A DNA stretch of 64,000 nucleotides. Source: Saturnia japonica. Lineage: Eukaryota; Arthropoda; Insecta; Lepidoptera; Saturniidae. Position 1 is the first letter of the stretch, and every line of letters begins with the position of its first letter. The DNA is taken from NCBI GenBank assembly GCA_033032175.1, contig CM065331.1, positions 7,688,370 to 7,752,369 of the forward strand, read 5' to 3'. Both the position numbers and the translations under genes were made by a program. The notes beneath the pieces are model-generated. The model saw only the letters and a list, made by a program, of their open reading frames with translations, did not search any database and had not been told where the DNA came from. This document shows, piece by piece, positions 57,201 to 64,000 of the stretch.

Positions 57201-59450
57201 TAAATAAAATCCTTCCTTACTGTGACCAACGTAATGTAAGGATGAACCTTGCATTGCTATTATTATACCAAGGTCACCTTGAATGACTGGTCTTAGACAT
57301 ATATTATAATATATTAGTTGTTTAACATTGCAGGCGCTCATCAACAACAACATCAGCAACAGAACAGGCAGATCGGGCGCGTCACCGATCTGGATCCACT
57401 CGCCAACGAGGTCCCGAAACAACCTTCCAACCCTCATAATCAGGTACTTAAGTTCTTCAGTTTAAAGGATTATTTAAACAAACTTTTTTCGCTTTTCTCT
57501 ATCGCTATATTATATTATATATATCTTTATGTGCGAAAAAACGTAAAAACTGTAAAATTAATAAAATTCATATACCCCCTCCAATGATATTTTATAAGTA
57601 GATACGACATTGACGCTCTTTACATACCATTGTGAATGGTGGGCAATTGCCCTCGTTTCACTTTTGACTGGATACCGGCGCGAGCGAGAAGAAACTTTTA
57701 TCCTTTTTTGACAACAGAGTTTCTGTCTTGCGCTGTGATTTGCTCTCTTTTGTGTCAACACGCTGATAGCAAAATTTGTATTTAAAATGCCGACATCAAA
57801 AAATACATATCGTTTTTCTTATTTAAAAGAAGTTTTTTATGCTATTGAAAGCAGACCTGGTACTATTTGAACTTGAACTGAGGACTGGTGAAAGTTACGG
57901 GAACCCACTGAATGGAAACAGCACAGGACCGGTCATTGTGGCGATTATTGCTGCAAAAGATGTATGCCATGGTTGTAGCAAGTGGAAGGACGTGGTATCT
58001 GCCTAACCCATTGGAAAGGATGCGTGATTTGCGTATTTATCTTGCATAAAAAGGCCCTTTTACGTCGAAAATTTGATTTGTCGACATATTATCATCACAA
58101 GGACAACTTTTATATTGATAAAACTGAAAAAACTTTTATTAAGCATATTGTGAAATTTCATGTCTTTTTATTTAGATCTCCAAGAACGATTTGAATACAA
58201 ACTTGATTATTTCTTTATTACAGCGGGTGTTCATCGCGATGTACGACTATGAAGCGAACGATAGCGACGAGGTAATCGAAATTAATCCACTTTCATAAAA
58301 TAATGTTCCTGGGATATTTCTGCTCTGGCTAATTCTATTTATTTTATATGATATCGAAAATCTAATTTTTTTAAGCGTAAGTACAGTAAACCACGCATTA
58401 GGTTTTGAATATGTTCACAACTTCTGTTTTTCGCACAAGTGTACTTCGTGTAGACACTGTTATTTTTCTCAATACAGCGGAATAAGTATTTGTCATGCAA
58501 CATGAGTGTTCAAAGTCCTAGATATTAAGTATAAACTTATTTTCCTCTGATGACTTCAGCGTTCTATAAAAAAAATTCGGCCTCATGTTAGAAGTGAGAG
58601 GTAGTTTTTGTAACACATCCGAGTTCATTGTCCATGTCCCTATTTCCAAATTCACTTTACTTGTGTATAAAATAATTAAGCTATATTAAGCAAAATCCCA
58701 CAAATATTTATTACACAATACAGAGTCAAATAAAGCTTATTTTATAACCAAGTAATGAAACAACTAGTTGACAAACAAGATCCCGCCGAAAATTCCCGTC
58801 TATGTTAATTATTACCATGAATAAAGTCCAGTCAATCGTAAGTGTGGTATTGTATTACTGGTTATAACTCCGGATCAATGATTTTTTCGGACCGATGAAA
58901 AAAAACCGCTTTTGTGTTATCTACACATTACGGGAATTCCCCTGACATAACATATTTCGCAAGTGTTTGAAAAAACCACTTAGGATGCCTTCCAAAGCCA
59001 AATTAACAATCGGCAGTACGACAGTTTTCGAAATAAAAAGCAACCTAATTGACTCCTTATAACATCAGCTATTTACCTATTAAAGTCCCGTCAAATTCGG
59101 TCCAATCGTTTCGGAGATACTCCGCAACAAACAGACAAACAAAATTGTAAAAATTGCTTTCTTGTTTACTATGTACCGTATAACTTTCATATGAATGTAG
59201 TAAAAAGCTGTTATTTTGATATTACAAATAGACAGTTTAATTTTATTTATTTGTATTATAGATAATGGATAATTCTATTCACCTTGTTTGTTACCAGGTT
59301 TCATTCCGTGAGGGTGACCTGATAACCGACGCGAGCGCAATCGATGAGGGTTGGATGACGGGGCGGGTGCACCGCACGGGGCGCGCCGGCATGCTCCCAG
59401 CCAATTACGTGGAACCAGCTCCAGCCTCGGCGCTCAGGCATCTCGACTGA
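30211..59450 (+). CDS. Lasp: Lasp (LIM and SH3 domain protein), complete, 8 exons
   Basis: Actin-binding scaffold of the nebulin family, found at focal adhesions, actin-rich cell edges and insect muscle Z-discs. Exons 30211-30279, 45509-45603, 52423-52555, 54212-54347, 55659-56264, 57334-57443, 58224-58271 and 59298-59450 join in phase to give about 449 residues. Order: LIM domain 1-57 with ligands C5, C8, H26, C29, C32, C35, C53, H56; two nebulin repeats (~68-99 and ~102-137, SNVKYH and SNVAYH); Gln/His/Thr-rich linker ~146-382; SH3 ~383-449 with AMYDYEA, FREGD, GWMTGR and [10 protein letters not shown]. Insect forms have a longer linker than vertebrate LASP1 (261). Intron 1 is 15.2 kb. Confidence 0.97.
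30905..31075 (-). repeat. Repeat family T, internally deleted copy
   Basis: Inverted match to both ends of 18304-18755: gtgatatatgccgtcaa (reversed), cctttacgcgcgatt-like text and 'gagttactccctagtcacgc'. The middle about 300 bp is missing. Confidence 0.7.
31622..31720 (+). repeat. Dispersed repeat family B
   Basis: 'gtgactggctctccagtgta' and 'ttttcaactagagggtggaa' match the family. Moderately degenerate. Confidence 0.6.
32160..32400 (+). repeat. Dispersed repeat family L
   Basis: 'ttgctgaccttgaacccc', 'cctactcaccatagttgaaa' and 'ctgccccaagtgg' match the other copies. Confidence 0.7.
32401..33880. other. Lasp intron 1, mostly unrecognised
   Basis: About 33210-33330 has 'ccatgaaaattcgcatgcgg' followed by 'gttcctttt', typical of short lepidopteran repeats. 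The remainder is AT-rich. Confidence 0.4.
33885..34290 (+). repeat. Dispersed repeat family C
   Basis: 'actggatcgcaaccaccatg', 'ggtcagccggtgtatat' match 44038 and 51115. Upstream 33888-33960 ('ttggtaatattgcgtaccag') is the inverse of 50785-50845, suggesting a rearranged copy. Confidence 0.55.
34685..34870 (-). repeat. Dispersed repeat family C, inverted copy
   Basis: 'agtgactgcactgtgcctga' and 'tataccggctgatctca' are the inverse of the copies at 34060, 44038 and 51115. Confidence 0.6.
34871..35879. other. Lasp intron 1, unrecognised
   Basis: Includes the perfect 15-bp palindrome gcgagtcggactcgc near 35415. No gene. Confidence 0.4.
35880..35950 (+). repeat. Repeat family P, 3' fragment
   Basis: 'cggtgaagctgtaaaagccg' then 'ggcctctatggctaatag', as at the 3' end of 39140-39310. 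Confidence 0.6.
35990..36475 (+). mobile_element. tRNA-derived SINE split by a family D insertion
   Basis: Head with 'tttgcctagtggccgtaagc' and B box ggttcgattcccgggtcg to about 36079. Tail from about 36305 with 'ttctatgaaattctcggtag' to 'gatacaggcgtgatggtatg'. The intervening 36080-36300 is family D, so D moved in after the SINE. Confidence 0.75.
36080..36300 (+). repeat. Dispersed repeat family D, inserted in a SINE
   Basis: Starts ccgaattaaaaaaagactgagg, contains 'ccataacttctttgtttatg' and 'tcccattttaatattattgc', and ends in T-rich DNA. Confidence 0.7.
36718..36800 (+). repeat. tRNA-like repeat head (second SINE type)
   Basis: 'cctcatggcccggtcgcagt' followed by a B box, gtgggttcgatccccgg. 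Lacks a foldable acceptor stem, so it is read as a SINE head and not a tRNA gene. Confidence 0.5.
37333..37700 (+). repeat. Dispersed repeat family E, near full length
   Basis: Begins actagctgtgcccgatcacg, includes 'atgcttattgtgggtgatcc' and ends 'atgaaagtcccgtcaaaatc' plus 'cggagattaccc' then aatagacagacagac. Confidence 0.7.
38063..38135 (+). tRNA. tRNA-Val (anticodon UAC)
   Basis: 73 nt with a full cloverleaf. The acceptor stem GGTTCCG pairs with CGGAATC. The D arm includes GTGTAGTGGTTATCAC. The anticodon stem TCTGC/GCAGA encloses loop TTTACAC with TAC at 38096-38098. The T arm is GCCAG-TTCGATC-CTGGC and the discriminator base is A. A T5 run a few bases later can end Pol III transcription. 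Intact A and B boxes. No intron. In Lasp intron 1, same strand. Confidence 0.95.
38136..39139. other. Lasp intron 1, unrecognised
   Basis: A short 'ctagcggtgcttcgcgactc' fragment at about 38216 resembles a family E end. The remainder is AT-rich. Confidence 0.4.
39140..39310 (+). repeat. Retroposon-like repeat family P
   Basis: 'gcatgcgcgacgaccgcgcg', 'aactttcgcggttgagtgcc' and 'gtgaagctataaaagccgc' parallel 14521-14700. Confidence 0.7.
39860..40040 (+). repeat. Dispersed repeat family B, longest copy
   Basis: 'tctcaagtgcagctgccgga', 'acttgagggtggtagctagc' and 'ccttcaccgaaagctctggt'. Followed at 40079-40195 by family C text ('gatctctcggtggttgccg'). Confidence 0.7.
40196..41119. other. Lasp intron 1, unrecognised
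   Basis: AT-rich; no convincing gene, RNA or repeat. Confidence 0.4.
41120..41230 (+). repeat. Dispersed repeat family H
   Basis: 'cagactgcgaaaaaggaggg' and 'gtatgtttttcgagcgtatg' are the inverse of 4365-4515. Confidence 0.65.
42020..42190 (-). repeat. Dispersed repeat family D
   Basis: 'tgaaattaaaatgggacca', 'cataaacaaagaagttatgg' and 'tttgaaatcagttta' read as family D reversed. A weak family M core lies just before it (41935-41985). Confidence 0.75.
42700..42835. other. GC-rich island in Lasp intron 1
   Basis: About 110 bp with repeated GGCGC words (gatggcgcggcgcggcacgg) inside AT-rich intron. Open on both strands (72 and 80 codons) but no recognisable protein. Origin unclear. Confidence 0.4.
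42836..44034. other. Lasp intron 1, repeat fragments
   Basis: 43045-43115 and 43380-43460 carry pieces related to family C. 43510-43640 has the 'acgctaatctctggaactac' short repeat. No gene. Confidence 0.4.
44035..44280 (+). repeat. Dispersed repeat family C
   Basis: 'cccgactggttcgcgactac', 'cgcgtttcgggatcagccga' and 'ttactatcaggcacagtgcg' match 51115-51290. Confidence 0.65.
44281..45508. other. End of Lasp intron 1, unrecognised
   Basis: AT-rich; only the T-rich acceptor tract before 45509 is functional in appearance. Confidence 0.4.
45509..45603 (+). CDS. Lasp: Lasp exon 2 (residues 24-55)
   Basis: Acceptor tttttcag, donor gtaagt, phase 0 in, phase 2 out. Encodes [20 protein letters not shown] and [12 protein letters not shown], the rest of the LIM zinc sites; the last ligand H56 is in the next exon. 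Confidence 0.97.
45735..45810 (+). repeat. Dispersed repeat family M
   Basis: 'cacttcccacacttacagct' and 'ggtttgacgttcatcgtcac' match 53445-53520. Confidence 0.55.
46137..46345 (+). repeat. Dispersed repeat family L
   Basis: 'agtatcactagcgaattgcc', 'cctactcaccgcaggaacac' match the other copies. In Lasp intron 2. Confidence 0.7.
47110..47352 (-). repeat. Dispersed repeat family D, full-length copy
   Basis: 'gtcttcgaagtcgaatgtcc', 'aatgaaattaaaatgggact', 'cgtaaacaaagcaagttatg' and terminal 'aaaatcggttaa'. About 240 bp, giving the length of the undisturbed element. Confidence 0.75.
47487..48649. mobile_element. PIF/Harbinger-type MITE, TAA target duplication
   Basis: Termini tgcccgttttcaccaacgt are identical in inverted orientation for 19 bp. 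They are flanked by TAA at 47484-47486 and 48650-48652, the TWA duplication usual for PIF/Harbinger. Sub-terminal copies of gttttcaccaacgt (47561) and, reversed, ttggtgaaaacga (48549) repeat the terminal motif. No transposase inside, so non-autonomous. In Lasp intron 2. Confidence 0.88.
48658..48735 (+). repeat. Dispersed repeat family B, fragment
   Basis: 'ggactgactctcaagtgcag' then 'gagagatttttcacttg'. Directly follows the MITE, which may have landed in it. Confidence 0.5.
48832..49330 (+). repeat. Imperfect tandem duplication, about 247-bp unit
   Basis: Copy 1 (48832-49077) and copy 2 (49078-49330) share 'gttttgcccattca', 'tataccgtaa', 'ttccgtatgttt' and 'agcaaa..aattttat' in the same order. 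Not related to other repeats in the window. Confidence 0.75.
49870..50065. other. GC-rich island in Lasp intron 2
   Basis: About 190 bp of balanced composition open on both strands (65 codons plus, 104 codons minus). 'ggagccgggtgacg'-like and 'gccagtagggcggcgtga' text suggests retroelement coding remains, but no domain is recognised. Confidence 0.35.
50780..51290 (+). repeat. Dispersed repeat family C, long copy
   Basis: Begins with the hairpin gtaccagg-(10)-cctggtac at about 50798, then 'cgactgggtcgcgacc'-type text and 'tttcgggatcagcca', ending 'ttaggcacagtgcagtcac'. Confidence 0.6.
51291..52044. other. Lasp intron 2, unrecognised
   Basis: AT-rich. A (TACA)n-like stretch lies near 51632-51650. 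Confidence 0.4.
52045..52165 (+). repeat. Dispersed repeat family B
   Basis: 'ggctctcgagtgcagctgcc' and 'gatggtagctagccaggcgg'; one of the clearest copies. Confidence 0.75.
52423..52555 (+). CDS. Lasp: Lasp exon 3 (residues 55-99)
   Basis: Acceptor ggtactcag, donor gtctgt, phase 2 in, phase 0 out. Supplies LIM ligand His (CEAHVPK) and the first nebulin repeat, [20 protein letters not shown] followed by [12 protein letters not shown]. Confidence 0.96.
52620..54010. other. Lasp intron 3, repeat mosaic
   Basis: Family E ends at 52645-52685 and 53735-53760, family M at 53445-53520 ('tttgacgttcagggttactg'), and family Q at 53762-53960 followed by 'ccacgcgaacaaagccacgg'. No gene. Confidence 0.5.
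54212..54347 (+). CDS. Lasp: Lasp exon 4 (residues 100-145)
   Basis: Acceptor tttctcag, donor gtgggt chosen because it is the only GT giving phase 1 for the next exon. Encodes the second nebulin repeat: [40 protein letters not shown]. Confidence 0.93.
54348..55658. other. Lasp intron 4, unrecognised
   Basis: AT-rich intron. 54820-54950 has twofold 'acagctgt' words in opposite contexts. No gene. Confidence 0.4.
55659..56264 (+). CDS. Lasp: Lasp exon 5 (residues 145-347), Q/H/T-rich linker
   Basis: Acceptor ttctgtag, donor gtttgt, phase 1 in and out, 201 whole codons. Low-complexity linker between the nebulin repeats and SH3: [18 protein letters not shown]-type heptads, then [20 protein letters not shown] and [15 protein letters not shown]. 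Insect Lasp linkers are similarly disordered. Contains a 21-bp tandem repeat, so the +1 frame and part of the minus strand are also open. Confidence 0.93.
55925..56029 (+). repeat. Lasp: 21-bp coding tandem repeat in Lasp exon 5
   Basis: About five units of caacaggttacgcaccaacaw (w = t or a). In the Lasp frame each gives a QQVTHQH/Q heptad; the next frame gives TGYAPTS/T. Confidence 0.88.
56265..57333. other. Lasp intron 5, unrecognised
   Basis: AT-rich, no gene or repeat recognised. Confidence 0.4.
57334..57443 (+). CDS. Lasp: Lasp exon 6 (residues 347-383)
   Basis: Acceptor attgcag, donor gtactt, phase 1 in, phase 0 out. Encodes [20 protein letters not shown] followed by [17 protein letters not shown], echoing the [11 protein letters not shown] motif of exon 5. 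Confidence 0.93.
57444..58223. other. Lasp intron 6, unrecognised
   Basis: AT-rich. Open frames are short and unlike known proteins. Confidence 0.4.
58224..58271 (+). CDS. Lasp: Lasp exon 7 (residues 384-399), SH3 start
   Basis: 48-bp micro-exon between ttattacag and gtaatc, phase 0. Encodes [16 protein letters not shown], the ALYDY strand of the SH3 domain. Confidence 0.96.
58272..59297. other. Lasp intron 7
   Basis: 59040-59130 is a family E 3' fragment ('attaaagtcccgtcaaattc', 'tttcggagata'). Otherwise AT-rich. Confidence 0.45.
59298..59450 (+). CDS. Lasp: Lasp exon 8 (residues 400-449, stop)
   Basis: Acceptor ttaccag, stop TGA at 59448-59450. Encodes [20 protein letters not shown] and [20 protein letters not shown], the rest of the SH3 fold with its conserved Trp, Pro and Tyr, plus a short tail. 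Confidence 0.97.
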   Translation, partial: VSFREGDLITDASAIDEGWMTGRVHRTGRAGMLPANYVEPAPASALRHLD

Positions 59451-60269
59451 AACCCTACTGACCGTATCTACAACTATCATAAACACTTCACACCAAACGT
59501 GGAATAATTAGTAATTCTAAAAACATTTTCTTGTCGTATTTTCAAATATCCCCCCACTAGGCTAAGCAAGCATGTGTAGAACAGGCAACCGGACAACTTT
59601 TTGAAATTGGTTAATTATTCATCTTTATGCATTTATAAAGCTAGGAAAAAATATTATTTCAATTAAATAACGCATTATAAATACTTAAAATAACTTTTAA
59701 ACGTATAAATTTTTAAATCGCCGCGCAAAGGATACCGCAGAGCGCGTGACGTCATACGTGGAGTCATACTAAATAAACACAGAAAATTGGAAATAACAGA
59801 TTTCAGCTCAACACCCCAATTGGGTAACGTTCGCTTACACACGAATTACGTCATACGCTGTTATTGGTGTTTCATGTAATATGAAGAAATATTCGATCTT
59901 ATTTGCTAATTTAAAAAATATAAATCAATATTATTTCACAAAAAAATTCATTAAATTATGATTATAATATTAAGGAGATTATTTTCAACTACATTTAATT
60001 TTTTTTGTGATTATTGTCCGGTTGACTATTGTGGCCAAATGCTAACTAAATTTGTAAAGAAAAAGAAAAACATTTAATTCCTTGTCACGAACTGTGAGCA
60101 CAAAGCGGCGGAGTTTGACAGTAACTAAATATCAACAACAACATTCTCAAGGACGAAAGGTGCTATGGTATGAACCGCATTGGTTTACAAAGTTGTGTTC
60201 ACTCTTTGTGACAAGAACTATATAGTTCTAATCTAAATAGGCTTTGATTGAACAATACGGTTATAGGTT
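59451..60269 (+). other. Lasp 3' UTR and downstream DNA
   Basis: No AATAAA occurs in the first 300 bases after the stop. The first hexamer, near 59771, lies inside repeat G. The true 3' end is unknown, so the UTR may be long. Confidence 0.4.
59690..59950 (-). repeat. Repeat family G, inverted copy
   Basis: 'gcgtgacgtcatacgtggag', 'cgttcgcttacacacgaatt' and 'attggtgtttcatgtaatat' are the inverse of 15500-15740. Confidence 0.65.
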
Positions 60270-60915
60270 GACAGCCGTAAGCGCGGATCTCCTCATGGTC
60301 TGCGGGATGTGAGAGAATAAAACCAACCAATAAGCTAGTCTGTTGCCAGCCCGGGTCGTTGGTAGTAATAGACGTTTGATGTGGTTGCTACACATGAGAT
60401 TATTTTACCAAAATAGGATTACCGACGCGATATTGCGTTTTAAAATACTATACCGTAAATCAAAAGTAATACTAAATACTTTCGTAACAAAATAATATGA
60501 ATTTATCTCTCTGTGTATTTTGAGATTTTTAAATAATATTGCATGGCAGTATAAATGTCTACTAAAACCTATATTAAATAAACTGTATTTTGATTAAATT
60601 GTTTGCAAAATACTATTGGTCACTAATAAATTATTATTATTAAAGCTTTGATGCGTTCTGAATAAATTATCTTGTCAATATGTAACTTTAGAATACGTAC
60701 AATTTCTGTTTAATGTAGTACTTTTTTACCATTTTAATAGAGACAGAAATATAGTGTGTGTGTTATTTTACATATTTGTCATAGTTGCAATATAACGAAT
60801 AAAATGTTGATCTTACGATATAGGGTAATATCTCAATATCGTGTATATCCATGCACATCCGCCGTCCCGCGTACCGCAAACCATCAGGAGGGTTGCGCTT
60901 AAAGCGGTCGGACTA
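60270..60915. repeat. Repeat family J, second copy with inverted ends
   Basis: Left 'agccgtaagcgcggatctcc' then 'ggtctgcgggatgtgagag'; right, reversed, 'gcgcaaccctcctgatggtt' then 'gcgggacggcgg'. The right end is homologous to the left end of 27185-27700 for about 120 bp. Contains AATAAA hexamers near 60577 and 60797. Confidence 0.6.
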
Positions 60916-63766
60916 TAACTCCAAGATTTAAGTTAATGTTGAGGGTATCACATAATATGTTAACTAAGCAATGTACGCATTAAGTTGCAGATTTACCTGT
61001 CTATTGTTAATGTACATATTGTTCTAACAAAGAAAAATATTTACAATATTGATTTCACTTACAAGTAAACCATATTATTTTGATAAACATTTAGAAATAA
61101 CGGTTGGCACGTTTGTGCCCAATATGTTTTGATCCTGTGGGTAGAATTCCTAAAATGGCAACACTGTATTTTTTACTACCTGTCATGATGTTTTTTTTTA
61201 ATATTTGAATTTAATGAGAATGTATATTAAAAATACCTTCATCTAAAGAATATTTACATAAAGGTATTTTTTTGTTTAACTAAAACTTTTTGTAATGAGT
61301 TAAAAGGTTTTTGTACTTCAATACTACATTTTTTTTTTATTCACTTGAATGAATGTACCATATTTTGAAATTTTGCTCAGAAATATAGTTACGGTATTTC
61401 ATTTAAATATAAAATTCAAAGAAAAGAAAACCTATACTGATGGTCTTTAATATCTGGCTGTTTTATCGCTTTCACACGGCTACAGTTCGAAATTTAGATA
61501 TACATTTTTATTTAGATAAATCGATAAAAAAATAGAATGCGGGTAAATTTTAGAGATGAATATCACTGAGTTACGCCTTGTAATTGCGCCAACTCAGTTT
61601 ACTACACCGCGCGAGTGACTCGATTCATTTTAAATGTTTTGGCGCATCACGCAAGTTCATCAGCACATCTTCTTTAAATTATTATTGTGTGGAAACCCTA
61701 CGCGCTATGACAGTTGCATGAATCTTGAACTATAATTTATTTTTTTACTTATTTCTTCAATGCCTAGATTAGAAATAGTAGTAATAGATAATAATTGTTA
61801 TCCATATTTAAATTTTATTGTCAAATTCGTTTCGTGTGAAGCAGCACAGTTCGTCCAAAAACTCCCAAGGTAACAGTCGCAAACACAACGGTCAGCCGAC
61901 TCATTCATTCAATCACTCGCTGTGCCAAAGTACGGTACTCATTGCCTGCGATAAAAAACAGTGCCGTGTTCGGGTGGCGAACGCTTTACTATTCACTCAC
62001 TCGGCCAGTAAGCTTTATTACTCGAGTTATTGAGTTAACGCAAGGAATTTTATTAGAGTTAACCATGTCTAGTAAATTTGACATAATGACTTTTTTAATT
62101 AATTGGCCTATCGTAATTGACCACTTTCATAATGCACACATTTTGACGCTTACAATTAGGGTTACCAATTTTTTCGGGTTAAAAAGTATTTGTGAGAAAA
62201 TTACAGACTGCAATTTTATTGAATGGAAACAGTAATAATAGAATTATATATTAAGTAAATAAAGATAACTAATAAAATATAATAAACTTTATCATGCATT
62301 TCTTCAAGTAATCAAATGTTTGGGCAAAATTTGTGGCAATGTTTGGGGGATATTTGTACAAGTAAATCATTTATTATAATATTTTGTAGTTCCTGTGAGA
62401 TATTTGTTGTGATTATATAGCCCAAAAAAACCTTGTGTATGAATGGTAAATAGGGAATACCAACACTTAAGACTGCCTGTCCACTCAAGGAGACAATGAA
62501 AATCTAGACATGCAAGTATTGGTAAAAATTTGTTAGAGATGGAATTCTATTGGTAGTCATTTTCACAGCTCCGCTCTGCTTCAGTGGACAGGCAACCTTA
62601 TGGGGTTTCAACTGAAGCGGTGTTCACTGAAATTCATAAAATAAGAATTTTCAAACTTTACTCTGATTTCATTTCGGTCGTTTTCTTAGACACTTAAAAG
62701 GCATTATACGGAGTCAGTTTCATAAGTGTAACTTATTACGTGTGTAGTTCTATATAGATGACATATCAGTTTTTGCCTGTTTGTACTAGCTTATCTCGAA
62801 GCGAATACTATTTTCTCTGTATCATCAAAAAAAAAAGTATTACCCCTGGCGTATTTAGAAAGATCGCAAACATATTACTGTTAAGTAGTTAATCAAAAAG
62901 TTCGATTTTAATATTGCCATTAGGTATTGAAATAGAGAAAAAAACTATTTTTATAAACAGTATTTGGATTTTTAAAAAAGCATCGCTTCTATGCGATATA
63001 TATTTATATATTGTGTTTTTTAAAGTATTATATGATTATTGTGTACTATATTACTAAATGTAGACTGTTTTAATATTATAAAATTTTAATTATTATATTA
63101 ATAATAATTAAATTGCGTTTGAATTAATAGCGTCGTAGATCATGTGTTACTACTTTATGTCGAGTTTAGTGTTTTTTTTTGTAATCTACTTTATGCAAAT
63201 CGCTGGTTTCGCGACGCTTGTATTTAATAAGTAATTGATTGACCTTCCTTTATCGTGTCTATTGATAACTATTATTAGAACTAGAGTTGCCACCTTTCAA
63301 TGTATATATCGATGAATTACTTAACAAAAAAGTTTTTACACAAAAAAACGTATTGCTAATTTTCAAAGAGATATTTTCACACTGCTAAAAATTAAAATGA
63401 TGAGCTTTGTAAGTTCCCTTTAATTGGTTTTCGCCTGAAGTATGTCAACATCTTAAAGCAATAATTTTTCATGACACTGCATCAATAAACAATAAAACAT
63501 TTTAAATGTCGAATAATAATACGGGTGGCAACTCTATATTAGATCAACTATAGATGTGATTTATTACAAAAGTGGTATAGCTACAGTGCCACCAGTATAA
63601 GCACGTAACTGGCGTTGCCACTATTTAGACTTTACCACCACGATTGGCTCTAATATTGAATTAAGTTCTATATTAAATTAATACACAACAACATTTAGTT
63701 CATAACGAATAGCAAATCAAGCCATATCCAATTTCATTAAATTCTAAATAAGTTTGACATTACAAG
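60916..63766. other. Intergenic DNA, nothing firm
   Basis: AT-rich. Two overlapping open frames near 61818-62235 (71 and 97 codons) are not recognised. 61840-61960 is slightly GC-richer. Confidence 0.4.
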
Positions 63767-63880
63767 ATGGCCGCTTTAGTTCATCAAATTACCACCGCGA
63801 CCGCCGAGTTATACTGGAGGCAATATAACACGTTTTTAGTTGACCTAGTGTTGAGCGATATGTACAGAGAGATATTTTAA
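63767..63880 (+). CDS. Possible small ORF (37 residues), doubtful
   Basis: AAGATGGCCGC context, then MAALVHQITTATAELYWRQY and further codons to a TAA at 63878-63880. Not recognised. CAAGATGGCCGC also matches the YY1 element found just downstream of many metazoan start sites, so this may mark the 5' end of a gene beyond the window and not be a coding unit. Confidence 0.2.
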   Translation: MAALVHQITTATAELYWRQYNTFLVDLVLSDMYREIF

Positions 63881-64000
63881 TCAATCGATTATGTTACTAC
63901 GACTAAACGCATGGATAATCTGAATCGTGAGTGATAATCGAAGGAAAGTTCTTTTTATAGAATGTAGATTAAGTCAGAATCCTGTAAAGAAAAGAACTAT

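Noticed and set aside
61818..62235. Two overlapping frames (71 and 97 codons) as a gene downstream of Lasp
   Set aside because: Low complexity, no recognised motif and no splice-supported extension.

Overview
The window is eukaryotic. It is AT-rich with small exons in long introns, GT-AG splice sites and arthropod-type promoter motifs. Its dispersed repeats (tRNA-derived SINEs, RTE-like LINE debris, mariner and rosa transposons, the 'agctgtgcccg' family) are typical of a moth or butterfly genome. Lepidoptera is inferred from repeat style and protein similarity recalled from knowledge; no database search was run.

Three protein genes were reconstructed exon by exon, with reading phases that tile exactly. 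(1) Minus strand, 22665 down to 402 and continuing off the left edge: the first 538 codons of Rabconnectin-3 beta (WDR7 / Rbcn-3B), a WD40 protein that regulates V-ATPase, in 13 coding exons. (2) Plus strand, 25160-29537: a complete four-exon CCDC13 homologue, a coiled-coil centriolar-satellite/cilium protein of about 610 residues, head to head with Rbcn-3B across a short shared promoter region. (3) Plus strand, 30211-59450: a complete eight-exon Lasp gene (LIM, two nebulin repeats, Q/H/T-rich linker, SH3), about 449 residues, with a 15 kb first intron. A tRNA-Val(UAC) gene lies inside that intron at 38063-38135.

Most of the remaining sequence is introns built from transposon debris. Elements with resolved ends are a dead mariner (882-2159, TA duplication), a solo Ty3/gypsy-like LTR (6780-7223, ATAT duplication), two related solo LTRs (8757-9295 and 15765-16494, each with its own 5-bp duplication), a SINE inserted into another repeat with a 12-bp duplication (18032-18264), and a PIF/Harbinger-type MITE (47487-48649, TAA duplication). 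A decayed DD41D rosa-type transposon (about 12986-14240), an RTE-type LINE fragment and about a dozen dispersed families in two to six copies each fill much of the rest.

The most interesting local structures are: a 56-bp minisatellite in an Rbcn-3B intron whose unit copies the neighbouring splice donor; two Rbcn-3B exons whose 3' splice sites sit about 20 bp from a repeat edge; a 21-bp tandem repeat in the Lasp linker exon that is open in two plus-strand frames and one minus-strand frame; and a conserved hairpin with one compensatory base change shared by the two solo LTRs. From 59451 to 64000 there is Lasp 3' UTR and intergenic DNA with no convincing further gene.
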